DNA from: Kibdelosporangium sp. MJ126-NF4
Lineage (GTDB): Bacteria > Actinomycetota > Actinomycetes > Mycobacteriales > Pseudonocardiaceae
Length of the DNA stretch: 64,000 bases
Reading direction: 5' to 3'
Assembly (NCBI RefSeq): GCF_000826545.1
Contig: NZ_CDME01000002.1
Span: forward strand, 1,311,187-1,375,186
A program made the position numbers and the translations under genes. The notes under the pieces are model-generated. The model worked only from the letters and a program-made list of their open reading frames with translations, was not told the origin of the DNA and searched no databases. Of the stretch, positions 34,213 to 43,476 are shown one piece after another (position 1 is the stretch's first letter; every line of letters starts with the position of its first letter).

Positions 34213-37137
34213 ATGCGAAGACACACTCTCCGGCGAGCCGGTGCGCTCGCCGCGGCCGGGGCGTTATCCGCGAGTCTGTTGTGGACAGACACTGCGGTTG
34301 CGGCCCCTCGGCAACCGGTCTCTCCTGGCAACGCCGTGCAGGGAGACACTGTCGACCACGGGGATGTCGACAACCGGCCTGGGGCGACCCAGCCGACAGA
34401 CCAGCAGCGGACGCTGGCCGGGCAGTCCAGCACCACGGTCCGCTGGAACAAGTACGGCACACCGTCGACGCTGGCCCCGAAGCCGGAAGCGCAGCGGCGG
34501 TCCGCCGCGGCGGCTGACCCGGTGGCGATCGCGAAGGCGTACCTGACCGACAACCAGGTGACGTTCGGCCTGACCGCCGGGAGCATCGGCACGATGGATG
34601 TGCTGGTCAGCAGGCCGATGGGGCAGGGCTCCTACGTCATGCTGCGGCAGCGCCACGGCTCGATGCCGTCGGTGCTGGACGGTCTGGCGGTGTTCGGCAT
34701 CCGCGACGGCGCCGTCCTCCACCTCAGCTCGACTCTCAGCCCGGACCGGGCCGCGCCCGAACCCGCGACGCTCTCGCCTGACCAGGCGCTCGCCTCGGCG
34801 ACCGCGGACGCGGGCCTGACGGCTGCGGCGCTGGGCACCACCCGGGTGCAACTGGGTGCGGTGCCGATGCCAGAGGGCGCGCCGAGGGCGGCCTACCAGG
34901 TTGTCCTGATGACCAAGGACCAGAACCACCCCACCGCGTACACAACCTATGTCGACGCACGCACCGGGCAGGTGCTGGTCCGTGAGGACATCGTCGACCA
35001 CGACTCGGACAACGCCGAGTGGGACGTCTTCCCCGCCAACCCGCCTGCCGACTACTCCTCACGCGACAACCGCGTGAAGTGGTGCCTGGTGCGCGGGCCG
35101 GGTTGTGAGCGCACAGTCCGCACGGCGGACCGTGGCGTCGCGTGGGACGCTGACCCCGTGACGGGCGCGTCCACGCAGACCAGCGCGGGCAACTCCGCAC
35201 GCGGCACCGAGAAATGGGACGACCTGGCCGGTGGCACGGTCGGCACCCGCACGTCGGCGCAGAGCGCGACACGTGAGTACACCTACCCATGGACCAACCA
35301 GTGGTTCAAGGAGAAGTGCAACCCGTCGGTGTTCGCCAGCCCACAGCAGAACGACATCGACGCCGCACTGGGCAACTTGTTCGCGATGCACAACCGGATG
35401 CACGACTGGTCCTATCACCTCGGCTTCACCGAGGAGACCTGGAACATGCAGGCGACCAACGGTGACCGCGGCGGACTCGGCGGCGACGCCGAGCGCGGCA
35501 ACGCGCAAGCCGGTGGACGCGCGGGCGGTGCGCCCCCGGCGTTCCCGTCCCGCAACAACGCCAACCAGGCGACTCCGCCCGACGGCGTGCCGCCGACCAC
35601 GAACATGTACCTCTGGCAGCCGACTCCGGCCGGTTTCTACGCGCCCTGTGTCGACGGTGACTACGACATGTCCGTCATCGGGCACGAGTACGGCCACGCC
35701 ATCAGCGGCCGTCTGATCGCGGGCCCCAACAGCGGCTGGTCCGGTGCGCAGGGTGGCGCGATGAACGAGTCGCACTCCGACCTGTTCGCCATGGAGTACC
35801 TGTACGAGTACGGTTTCACGCCACGCGGCGACACACCGTACGTCACGGGCGGGTACGTCACTGGTGACAAGCGGACCGGTATCCGCAACTACGACATGAG
35901 CAAGAGCGAGCTCAACTACAGCAACATGTCCTACGACCTCGTCGGTCAGCAGGTGCACGCGGACGGCGAGATCTGGAGCTCGACGAGCTTCGACGTGCGA
36001 CAGGCCCTGATCGACAAGTACGGCCGCGGCACACCGTCACTGCAGCGGGACTGCGCCGACGGCAAGATCCCGGTCGAGAAGTGTCCCGGCAACCGGCGCT
36101 GGGTCCAGCAGGCGTTCGACGCGTTGCTGCTCAACGCCTCCGGCGCGGTGAGCTACGTCGACATGCGGGACGCGACACTGGCGGCGAACCAGATCAGGTT
36201 CGGCGGCGCGGACGTGCCGGACCTGTGGAACGCCTTCGCGCAGCACGGTTTGGGCCGGGACGCGGCGAGCAACGGCGGCAACGACGCCGACCCGGCGCCG
36301 AGCTTCGCCTCACCGCACGGCCGTAACGGCACGCTGCGGCTCTCGACGGACAAGCCTGCCCGCCTGTACGTCGGTGACTACGAGGCACGGTCGGTCCCGG
36401 TGGCCGACACCGACCCCGCCACTCCCCTGCCCGACACCGTCGAGATCACGCCGGGGACGTACAACTTCCTCGTCGCGGCCGACGGCTACGGCAGCACGAA
36501 GATCCGCCGCAGTGTCCGTGGGGGCGAGCGCGGCACGCTGTATCCGTTGCTGCTGCCCAACGCCGCCTCCCGCAGCCAGGGCGCGACAGCGGTCGGCGAC
36601 GGTGTGAACGTGGACAAGCTGATCGACGACACCGAGTCGTCGAACTGGGTGTCCGCGGGCTCGCCGGTCGCGGGCAAGGGCGTCCGGATCGACCTGGCAG
36701 GCGACCGGCCGCGGTTCATCAGCCGTGTCCAGGTCAGCGCCCAGCTGCGGCCGCAGGACATTCAGAACCCCGACGCGGAGCCACAGAACCGGTTCACCGC
36801 GTTGCGCCAGTTCGAACTGCTGGCGTGCAACTCGGCACACGGGAAGAACTGCGCGGACCCGGCGAACTACCGGAAGGTGTACACCAGCCCCGGTGACGCT
36901 TTCCCGGCCGACGCGCCTCGGCCGACCGCGCCGGACCTGACCGCCCGGTCGTTCCGGATTCACCCGACGGTGGCCACCCACCTGATGGTCCGTGTGCTGT
37001 CCAACCAGTGCACCGGCGCCAAGGAGTACGCCGGGTCGCAGCACAACGACCCACGGTCCACAAGCGACTGCACGACCGGCAACCCGGTGGTCGCCCAGAC
37101 CGTGCGGATCGCCGAGTTCCAAGCGTTCACCTTCTGA
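34213..37137 (+). CDS. Secreted M36 (fungalysin-type) metallopeptidase
   Basis: 974 residues. A twin-Arg-like signal peptide opens it (MRRHTLRRAGALAAAGALSA). An FTP-type propeptide follows to about residue 270. The peptidase M36 domain carries the zinc motif HEYGH near residue 493 in MSVIGHEYGHAISG, and the third ligand Glu lies in NESHSDLFAMEYL. The last 200 residues include a beta-sandwich resembling a discoidin/carbohydrate-binding fold (DDTESSNWVSAG). It is an extracellular zinc endoprotease, self-activated by propeptide cleavage in other members. It is followed by a hairpin terminator. Confidence 0.92.
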   Translation: MRRHTLRRAGALAAAGALSASLLWTDTAVAAPRQPVSPGNAVQGDTVDHGDVDNRPGATQPTDQQRTLAGQSSTTVRWNKYGTPSTLAPKPEAQRRSAAAADPVAIAKAYLTDNQVTFGLTAGSIGTMDVLVSRPMGQGSYVMLRQRHGSMPSVLDGLAVFGIRDGAVLHLSSTLSPDRAAPEPATLSPDQALASATADAGLTAAALGTTRVQLGAVPMPEGAPRAAYQVVLMTKDQNHPTAYTTYVDARTGQVLVREDIVDHDSDNAEWDVFPANPPADYSSRDNRVKWCLVRGPGCERTVRTADRGVAWDADPVTGASTQTSAGNSARGTEKWDDLAGGTVGTRTSAQSATREYTYPWTNQWFKEKCNPSVFASPQQNDIDAALGNLFAMHNRMHDWSYHLGFTEETWNMQATNGDRGGLGGDAERGNAQAGGRAGGAPPAFPSRNNANQATPPDGVPPTTNMYLWQPTPAGFYAPCVDGDYDMSVIGHEYGHAISGRLIAGPNSGWSGAQGGAMNESHSDLFAMEYLYEYGFTPRGDTPYVTGGYVTGDKRTGIRNYDMSKSELNYSNMSYDLVGQQVHADGEIWSSTSFDVRQALIDKYGRGTPSLQRDCADGKIPVEKCPGNRRWVQQAFDALLLNASGAVSYVDMRDATLAANQIRFGGADVPDLWNAFAQHGLGRDAASNGGNDADPAPSFASPHGRNGTLRLSTDKPARLYVGDYEARSVPVADTDPATPLPDTVEITPGTYNFLVAADGYGSTKIRRSVRGGERGTLYPLLLPNAASRSQGATAVGDGVNVDKLIDDTESSNWVSAGSPVAGKGVRIDLAGDRPRFISRVQVSAQLRPQDIQNPDAEPQNRFTALRQFELLACNSAHGKNCADPANYRKVYTSPGDAFPADAPRPTAPDLTARSFRIHPTVATHLMVRVLSNQCTGAKEYAGSQHNDPRSTSDCTTGNPVVAQTVRIAEFQAFTF

Positions 37138-37150
37138 CAACCACACCGAC

Positions 37151-37183
37151 CTGTCGCCGGGATCCGTTGGGTCCCGGCGACAG
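37151..37183 (+). terminator. Hairpin terminator after the M36 peptidase gene
   Basis: CTGTCGCCGGGA (37151-37162) pairs perfectly with TCCCGGCGACAG (37172-37183) across a 9-nt loop, 13 bp after the stop codon. A T-run is absent. Confidence 0.75.
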
Positions 37184-37265
37184 TCATACTGTGACCCTTG
37201 CGGGGCATAACCCGCTGTCCATTGCGGCCGATATAGGGAGTCGAGGACCGGCGCGGGAGGACTCC

Positions 37266-39458
37266 ATGAGCGCGATCGACGAAGTGGCGGCGTACGAACA
37301 ACCGGATCGTTACCACATCGCCGCCGACCCGAACTTGATGCGGATGTCACCGGCCGCCGCGGACCGGCTGGCCAAGCAGGACCCGGACGCCTACCTGGAC
37401 TACGCGAGACGGTCCTGCGACCTGACCATGCGTGGCGGTACCACCAGTGGGGTGATCTACCCGCTCGCGGTCTGCGCGCTGGCCGAGCACTACGTGTTCC
37501 GGTCGGTCGGTGGCGCGTCCGCGGGCGCGATCGGTGCCGCCGCCACGGCCGCCGCGGAATACGGCCGTCACGCGCGTCCGGCCGGTCCGGTCGACGGCGA
37601 CGCCGTCCAGCCGGGCTTCGCGGGCCTGGCAGGCATGATCCGCTGGCTGGTCTCCGGTTCGGGTGCCGATCGCTGGCGGCTTCCCCGGCTGTTCCAGCCC
37701 AAACCGGAGTTGCACAAGGCCTTCCGGCTGGTGACCGCGTTGATGCAGAGCCCGGCTGTCACCGGGCGCAGGCGGTTCAGTTCGGTGTTGACCGCGGTGC
37801 TGTTCGCCGTCAAGCCGCTGGCGACGGCCGTGCTGCTGCTGTTGTTCGCGTTGTGGCTGGTGGGGCCGTACTCGCTGCGGTGGGTGGTGCCACCCTCCAC
37901 GTGGAACGGTTCACTGTGGATCGTCGGGGTGCCGTTGGCGGTGGTGGCGGTCGCGATGGCCGCGTGGGCGTACAAGGTCACCGCCGCGCGACTCGGCCGG
38001 ATAACACTGTTCCTGCTGATCCCGTTGGCGATCGGGTTGTCCGGGATCCCGCTGTACGACATGGACGCGTCCGGCTGGCTCGTGGCCGGGGCGGTGGTCG
38101 TCGTGAGTTGGCTGGTGCTGAGCTTCGCGGTGACGGCCGCGTTCGCGGTGATCTACTGCGTGACGTCGTGGCCCGTGGTGATGCGGTACCGGTCGCACCG
38201 GTTCGGCCTGGTCCCCGGCGCCTGCGAGTACACACCGGGCCGGATCGACCGGATGTGCGGGATGCCGTCGGCCTCGGTGCCGCCGCTGGCGACCTGGCTG
38301 GCCGACCGGATCGACGACCTGGCGGGCATCGACCACTCCCGCGCGTTGACGTTCGGCGACCTGTGGCGCGGCCCCGACCGGCCACGGCAATCGGATCCGG
38401 CGTACCAGCCCGCACCCGGTGACCGGGTGATCAACCTCGCGCTGATGACCACGGACCTGTCCGCCGGGCGGCCGCACCAGTTGCCGTTCCCCGCGTCGGA
38501 GCAGTGGCAGTTCTGCCCGGAATGCCTGCGTGGCCTCGTACCCGACCGGATCGTCACGCAGATGTCCGGCACCGACGTGCCCGGAGTGGCCTGCCCGCAA
38601 CACCCGTCAGTCACGTTGCAGGAGCTGCCGAAGCCGTGTGACATGCCGGTCGTGCTGGCCGCCCGGATGAGCCTGCCGCTGCCGGGCCTGATCTGCCCGA
38701 TCCCGCTGTACCGCGACGGTCGGCCGCACTGGTTCTCCGACGGCGGGATCACCAGCAACTTCCCGATCCACTTCTTCGACTCGCTGCTGCCGCGGTGGCC
38801 GACGTTCGGCCTGACCCTGTCGTCGGCCGACGGGAAGGTCGCCGAAGGCGGGATTTCCCTGCCCGAGCAGGACGCGTCCATGCCGAGCGAGTCCTACAGC
38901 GAGGTGGGCGGCACGGCGCTGGCGTTCGTCGGCCGGATCCTGGACACCTTCCTGGACTGGCGTGACACCATGCAGTCCGCGCTGCCCGGCTTCCGCGGCC
39001 GGATCGCCACCATCCGGCAGGGACCCGGCGAGGGTGGCACGAACCTGTTCATGTCCCCAGCGGTGATCGAACGCCTCGCGTTGCGCGGCCGTGACGCCGG
39101 AAAAGCGCTGCGGGAACGGTTCTCGGCCCAGTTCGACGACGAGGCGGACGGTTACACGCGCACCGACCGATACCGGTGGATCAGGCTCAGGCTGGCGTTG
39201 CGGGAATGGCGTGAGGTGGCGCTGCAGGCCGACGCGCGGTCGGTGCTGTACCGGGACCGCACGGCCCACTACCCGATCCCGGCCGCGCTGGAAGGCTGGT
39301 TCACCGGGCCGACGCTCCCGCTGGCGAGCGACCCTTCGGCAGCCGACATCAACAGCGCGTACCAGCACTTCGTCGACCTCGCGAACACGTGCTTGGCCCA
39401 GCCGTTCGACGGCACGGCACCAGTCGACCCGGTGATGCGCCTGACCCCGCCCGAGTAA
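37266..39458 (+). CDS. Membrane-embedded patatin-like phospholipase
   Basis: 730 residues from an ATG preceded by GGGAGGA. The patatin lipase parts are split: the glycine-rich MRGGTTSGVIYPLAV and the nucleophile elbow GASAG (Ser near residue 86) come early, while the catalytic Asp in WFSDGGITSNFP is near residue 492. Between them are about four membrane helices (roughly 175-300) and a Cys cluster, FCPECLRG ... VACPQH, that looks like a zinc ribbon. Patatins hydrolyse acyl esters of phospholipids with a Ser/Asp dyad. The membrane insertion and Cys cluster are unusual. Substrate is unknown. Confidence 0.85.
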   Translation: MSAIDEVAAYEQPDRYHIAADPNLMRMSPAAADRLAKQDPDAYLDYARRSCDLTMRGGTTSGVIYPLAVCALAEHYVFRSVGGASAGAIGAAATAAAEYGRHARPAGPVDGDAVQPGFAGLAGMIRWLVSGSGADRWRLPRLFQPKPELHKAFRLVTALMQSPAVTGRRRFSSVLTAVLFAVKPLATAVLLLLFALWLVGPYSLRWVVPPSTWNGSLWIVGVPLAVVAVAMAAWAYKVTAARLGRITLFLLIPLAIGLSGIPLYDMDASGWLVAGAVVVVSWLVLSFAVTAAFAVIYCVTSWPVVMRYRSHRFGLVPGACEYTPGRIDRMCGMPSASVPPLATWLADRIDDLAGIDHSRALTFGDLWRGPDRPRQSDPAYQPAPGDRVINLALMTTDLSAGRPHQLPFPASEQWQFCPECLRGLVPDRIVTQMSGTDVPGVACPQHPSVTLQELPKPCDMPVVLAARMSLPLPGLICPIPLYRDGRPHWFSDGGITSNFPIHFFDSLLPRWPTFGLTLSSADGKVAEGGISLPEQDASMPSESYSEVGGTALAFVGRILDTFLDWRDTMQSALPGFRGRIATIRQGPGEGGTNLFMSPAVIERLALRGRDAGKALRERFSAQFDDEADGYTRTDRYRWIRLRLALREWREVALQADARSVLYRDRTAHYPIPAALEGWFTGPTLPLASDPSAADINSAYQHFVDLANTCLAQPFDGTAPVDPVMRLTPPE

Positions 39459-39509
39459 CCTCGGCCTCATCTGATGGAGTCGCACCGGCCCGGCGAAGAG
39501 GTGGTGTCC

Positions 39510-40727
39510 GTGGACATCGAGGACACGCAGATCGGTCGACGAGTTCGAGAGATCCGCGCTTGGCGGCAGCAGAGCCAGACCGCTCTCGCCGGGCTTGCCG
39601 GTATCTCGCCCGCCTACCTGAGCATGATCGAGCGTGGTCTTCGGCCTGTCTCCAAGAGGGCCACGTTGGAGGCTCTTGCCCTCGCACTGCGGGTCGCGCC
39701 GAATGAGCTGGTCGGCAAGCCCTTCGCCCCGTCGGATCCGCTGTCGAGTGATGCTCATGCCGCCGTTGAGGGCGTCGAACGGGCCATGGCGATCTACGAG
39801 TTGGGCCATGATCCGGGCGGACCGATCCGTGGGTGGCCGGAGATCCAGGACGACATCGATCGGCTGGTCGATTTGGCACATGTCCATGCCGACTTCGCCG
39901 CCCAAGGTGAACTGGCTCCGGTCCTGATGGCAGAGCTGCACGCGGTATACGTCCGCCAGCCCCACCATCGCGCGGCTGCCCTGATCGGGCTGATTCGTTG
40001 CTACAGCTCATGCTCCTGGGTCACCAAGCAGGTGGGCGGTCGTGGACTTCCGCTGCTCGCCGCCCGGCTGGCCCAACAATGTGCCGAAGCGTTGGACGAG
40101 CCCGCCTGGCACGGGTATGCGGCCTGGCTGCGCGGCGACGCGACCGGCCAAATCAGTCGCGCACAGCAGTACGCCCGGTCGGTGGCCGTGGCTGATGATC
40201 TGACCAGAAGCCTGGACGAACTGGACGTGATCCAGGCGTACGGCATGCTTCATTTGTCGGCCGCTCTGGCAGCCGCGGCGCAGGCGGACCACGATACCTC
40301 CAACACCCACCTCGCCGAGGCCGAGGCTGTCGCCAACCGACTCGACGACGAGGTCGGCTCATTTGCTCGCCTGTGGTTCGGTCGGACCAATGTGGCGATC
40401 TGGAAGGTCACGCTTGCCACCGAATTCGGCGAAGGTGGACGAGTCGCCGAGCTGGCGCGTGATGTCCACCCCGAGGTGATCCCCGCGCCGGCCAGGCAAG
40501 CGAGCTTCTACTGTGACTACGGCCGGTCGCTGGTCGCCGAACGAGCGACACACGACGAAGGGCTGACCGCTCTCCTGCGAGCCGAAAAACTCGCACCTCA
40601 ATGGACGAGGAACGACATGTTCGTGCGTGAAGCGGTCGGTGACCTGCTGCGCCAGGCCCGACGGGACTCTGGAGACCGAGAACTGCGCGGGCTCGCGTGG
40701 CGGATGGGCGTCGCCCCGCTCGGGTGA
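39510..40727 (+). CDS. XRE-family regulator with helical C-terminal domain
   Basis: About 405 residues from a GTG at 39510, chosen because GAAGAGG lies 8 nt upstream; an in-frame ATG at 39474 is the alternative. Residues 8-65 are a helix-turn-helix of the Cro/CI type (QTALAGLAGISPAYLSMIER, GLRPVSKRATLEALALAL). The remainder is alpha-helical with TPR-like character. This plan is frequent among actinomycete regulators of antibiotic or differentiation genes. It lies after the patatin gene with a 51-bp gap, but nothing proves co-regulation. Confidence 0.85.
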   Translation: MDIEDTQIGRRVREIRAWRQQSQTALAGLAGISPAYLSMIERGLRPVSKRATLEALALALRVAPNELVGKPFAPSDPLSSDAHAAVEGVERAMAIYELGHDPGGPIRGWPEIQDDIDRLVDLAHVHADFAAQGELAPVLMAELHAVYVRQPHHRAAALIGLIRCYSSCSWVTKQVGGRGLPLLAARLAQQCAEALDEPAWHGYAAWLRGDATGQISRAQQYARSVAVADDLTRSLDELDVIQAYGMLHLSAALAAAAQADHDTSNTHLAEAEAVANRLDDEVGSFARLWFGRTNVAIWKVTLATEFGEGGRVAELARDVHPEVIPAPARQASFYCDYGRSLVAERATHDEGLTALLRAEKLAPQWTRNDMFVREAVGDLLRQARRDSGDRELRGLAWRMGVAPLG

Positions 40728-40799
40728 CACCCTGGGCACAGAGGTTTCACCTGATGGGAGAATTGGCATTCGACCATTCGGACCAGTCATCGTCACGGC

Positions 40800-41264
40800 A
40801 TGGCAGATACCAGCGAGAACCTGGCCGGACTGAGCGCTGACCTGGACGAGGCCGCCAGGCGGATCGGCGCGAAGTCGGTGTTGGTCATGCGGTCGACGCC
40901 GACGCACATGCGTGTCGAGGCCAGTGCGGGCGAGAGCGAGGCCGTCTACCCGGTCGGCGCCGAGGGCCGCAAGCACGGCGCCTTCCCCGAAGCCAAGGAG
41001 CTGTACTGCGAACGCGTCGTGGACACCGCGCAGCCGCTGTTCGTGCGTGATTCCCGGGACGACCCGGAGTTCGCGGGCAACGAGGACGAGGTGGAGTTCG
41101 GCCTGGTCAACTACGTGGGCATCCCGCTGACAGCGGACGACGGGACCGTGATCGGCACGGTGTGCGCGCTGCACGACACGCCACGGGACTACTCGGCCGA
41201 GGACATCGGCGCTCTTGAGCGGCTGCGCGACCAAGCCCAGCGCGCGCTGCGCGACCAGCCGTAA
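40800..41264 (+). CDS. GAF-domain protein
   Basis: 154 residues consisting of a single GAF domain (VEFGLVNYVGIPLTADDGTV, then IGTVCALHDTPRDYS and a terminal helix LERLRDQAQRAL). GAF domains bind small ligands or act in redox sensing. No output domain is attached, so it would have to act with a partner. It lies 72 bp after the XRE regulator gene in the same direction. A partner or ligand cannot be deduced. Confidence 0.8.
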   Translation: MADTSENLAGLSADLDEAARRIGAKSVLVMRSTPTHMRVEASAGESEAVYPVGAEGRKHGAFPEAKELYCERVVDTAQPLFVRDSRDDPEFAGNEDEVEFGLVNYVGIPLTADDGTVIGTVCALHDTPRDYSAEDIGALERLRDQAQRALRDQP

Positions 41265-41347
41265 GGGGGTGACATACTGGTCCATGTCGAGGTCGGTTTG
41301 CGTAGTGCTGTACCGAGCGCTGGGACCTGACCGGCGCAGGGCGCGAC

Positions 41348-41353
41348 TACGCT
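41348..41353 (+). promoter_or_regulatory. Leaderless -10 element of the second tetR
   Basis: TACGCT ends 6 nt before the ATG at 41360 and no ribosome site precedes the start, as expected for a leaderless mRNA. Confidence 0.45.
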
Positions 41354-41359
41354 CGGGTC

Positions 41360-41992
41360 ATGACAGCATCCGGTGAGCCGCGGATAGACAGGCGTACCGC
41401 ACGCACCACGTCGGCGATCCTGGACGCGGCGGAGAAGCTGTTCACCGACCGCGGATTTCACGAGACGAGCATGGATGCCATCGCGGCCGCGGCGGACATC
41501 GCGGTCGGTTCGATCTACCACCACTTCGGCAGCAAGGAACGGCTGTATCTGGCGCTGGTCGAGCACGCATTGGAGGTCAACGAGCGCGTCATGGCGCGGG
41601 CCTACAGCCAGGAGCGCACCCCTGCGGAGGAACTGGCCGCGGCCGCCGACGCTTACCTGCGGTTCCACCTGGAGAACCCCGGCTACTTCCGGATGATCGC
41701 CCTACGCGTCTTGGACGTGCCACCGGGCGATCTGGCCAGCGAGGTCGAGCAGCGGATCGCCAACAAGGTCGAGGCGATCGTCGGCCGGATCGCGGACACT
41801 CTGTCTCGCGCGGCCGAGGCCGGAGAGATCACCTGCCCGGATCCGGCACGAGCCTCGGTGTTCCTTTGGGGCTCGTGGAACGGGGTGCTGGCCCTGCGGA
41901 TGCGGCCGGACCGGCTGGCACTGGACACCGCCGAACTGCGGAAGGTGCTCGCGACGGGAACCGACATCCTGATGCACGGCCTCATCCGCTGA
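41360..41992 (+). CDS. TetR-family regulator
   Basis: 210 residues. The N-terminal helix-turn-helix is standard (ILDAAEKLFTDRGFHETSMD, AIAAAADIAVGSIYHHFGSK). The C-terminal domain is helical with a dimerisation region (FLWGSWNGVLALRMRPD). It is followed on the same strand by a small membrane protein gene and a nitrilase gene, which it probably represses. Two CCGTTCA repeats at 42019-42025 and 42037-42043, before the membrane gene, are possible binding half-sites. The inducer is unknown. Confidence 0.92.
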   Translation: MTASGEPRIDRRTARTTSAILDAAEKLFTDRGFHETSMDAIAAAADIAVGSIYHHFGSKERLYLALVEHALEVNERVMARAYSQERTPAEELAAAADAYLRFHLENPGYFRMIALRVLDVPPGDLASEVEQRIANKVEAIVGRIADTLSRAAEAGEITCPDPARASVFLWGSWNGVLALRMRPDRLALDTAELRKVLATGTDILMHGLIR

Positions 41993-42047
41993 CCTCACCC
42001 AGCAGGGTTATTGTAGAGCCGTTCAGTTTCGAAGTACCGTTCAAAAC

Positions 42048-42422
42048 ATGAGCGTCCTCGTCAAGATCGGCCTGATCGAGTTGGCATTCGGCGGCCTGCT
42101 CGGCTGGCCCGTCGCGCTCTACACATACGTCGATCCCCACGCGCTGCGCCGCTTCGGTGTTGCCGTCCCGCGCCGCGTGTTCCAGGCGCACCTCGACTTC
42201 ATCATGATGGGGCTGATCCTCATCGGGATCGGACTCGCGCTACCCGCGCTGCCCGGCTGGCTCCTCGTCCCGCTCATCGCCGGTACCTGGCTCAACCCGG
42301 CACTGCTCCTGCTGTTGGCGTTCAGCGACGACCTGCTCCAGGCCCCCGCCTACCGGGTGCTCGGCGTACTGTCCTTCGCTGCCACCAGCGGCAGCCTCGT
42401 CGCGGTCGCCATCGCCGCCTAA
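42048..42422 (+). CDS. Small four-helix membrane protein
   Basis: 124 residues with four predicted membrane helices: about 4-24, 49-70, 74-95 and 101-123. The segment VFQAHLDFIMMGLILIGIG, with a His after helix 1, loosely recalls small membrane isomerases of the styrene-oxide-isomerase type, but the resemblance is weak and I do not assign that function. It lies between the tetR gene and a nitrilase gene and ends 18 bp before the latter's start, so the two are probably co-expressed. Confidence 0.7.
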   Translation: MSVLVKIGLIELAFGGLLGWPVALYTYVDPHALRRFGVAVPRRVFQAHLDFIMMGLILIGIGLALPALPGWLLVPLIAGTWLNPALLLLLAFSDDLLQAPAYRVLGVLSFAATSGSLVAVAIAA

Positions 42423-42440
42423 CCGAAGGACGTGGCCACC

Positions 42441-43370
42441 GTGGTCCTGGCAGCCGCCATTCAGATCGAAGCCGTGCTCGGCGACATCCCGCACAACCTG
42501 GCCACCTGTGAACGCCTGGCCGACGAGGCCGGCCGCGCCGGCGCCGAGATCATCGCCCTGCCCGAGTTCTTCACGACCGGAATCGGCTTCGTGGACAGGT
42601 TGGCGCAAGCGTCACTACCGCCGGACGGGAAAGCGACCGACCTGCTGTGCCGACTGGCTGCCCGCCACAAGGCACTGGTGGGTGGCTCGTTCCTCTGCCG
42701 GGACAACGACGGCCACGTCCGCAACGCCTACCTGCTGGCCGATCCGACCGGTGTCGTCGGACGCCACGACAAGGACCTCCCCAGCATGTGGGAGAACGCG
42801 TTCTACATCGGTAGCGAGGACGATGGCGTGCTGGCGGTGGACGAACACGACGTCGGCATCGCCATCTGCTGGGAAACCATGCGCACCAAGACAGTCCGAC
42901 GCCTGCGCGGCCGGGTCGATCTCGTCATGGTCGGCTCGGGCTGGCCATCGATGCCGGACTGGCAACCAGCACCGGTGTTCCGCCGACTCGGACGCCGCCA
43001 CGCGACGAACGCGAGGGACGCGATGCCCGCATTCGCGCGCCACGTGGGCGCACCCCTGGTCCACGCCGGGCACGCCGGTCAACTGCGCTGCCGCATGCCA
43101 TGGGCGCCCATCGAGTACCGCGGGCATTTCGAACCCGCCACGATGATCGCCGACGCACACGGCACGATCATTGCCGCACGCCGCCCCGAGGAAGGCGAAG
43201 GGATCGTGCTGGGTGAGATCGCTCTCGGCAGGGTGACACCGGAGCTCCAACCGCCTGCCAAGTTCTGGTTGCACCCACTCGGTACCGCGGCCACCTTCGC
43301 ATGGCACTACCAGCGTTGGCACGGCCAACGCTGGTACCGCAAGAACGTGCTGCCCCGACCAGCCCGTTGA
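42441..43370 (+). CDS. Carbon-nitrogen hydrolase (nitrilase superfamily)
   Basis: About 309 residues. The Glu-Lys-Cys triad is visible: Glu in IIALPEFFTTG, Lys in VVGRHDKDLPSMWE and Cys in GIAICWETMR. The family hydrolyses amides, nitriles or carbamates. The GTG at 42441 is preferred over the GTG at 42432 because the AAGGA ribosome site lies 10 nt before it but only 1-2 nt before the other. Context suggests a degradative unit with the TetR and the small membrane protein. The substrate is unknown. Confidence 0.88.
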   Translation: MVLAAAIQIEAVLGDIPHNLATCERLADEAGRAGAEIIALPEFFTTGIGFVDRLAQASLPPDGKATDLLCRLAARHKALVGGSFLCRDNDGHVRNAYLLADPTGVVGRHDKDLPSMWENAFYIGSEDDGVLAVDEHDVGIAICWETMRTKTVRRLRGRVDLVMVGSGWPSMPDWQPAPVFRRLGRRHATNARDAMPAFARHVGAPLVHAGHAGQLRCRMPWAPIEYRGHFEPATMIADAHGTIIAARRPEEGEGIVLGEIALGRVTPELQPPAKFWLHPLGTAATFAWHYQRWHGQRWYRKNVLPRPAR

Positions 43371-43396
43371 GCACCCCATAACGCTGAACCGAGCCA

Positions 43397-43468
43397 CCGA
43401 TGTAAAGCATCTTTGACACGATGTCTGCCTTGTTTTACATTGACCGTGTCAAAGATGCTTTACATCGG
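43397..43468 (+). promoter_or_regulatory. Promoter bracketed by a perfect 24-bp inverted repeat
   Basis: Positions 43397-43420 and 43445-43468 are perfect inverted copies (24 of 24), with a 24-nt spacer. A consensus TTGACA (43413-43418) lies in the left arm, and TACATT (43436-43441) follows after 17 nt in the spacer, giving a good promoter for the gene at 43477. Each arm holds a GATG-n5-CATC dyad, so each could be an operator. The small XRE protein encoded by the second gene is the obvious candidate ligand. The repeat could alternatively form an mRNA or terminator hairpin. Confidence 0.75.
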
Positions 43469-43476
43469 GAGCGAGC

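Noticed and set aside
43397..43468. Inverted repeat as insertion-sequence ends
   Set aside because: The 24-nt interior has no room for a gene, and the repeat sits exactly over a promoter.
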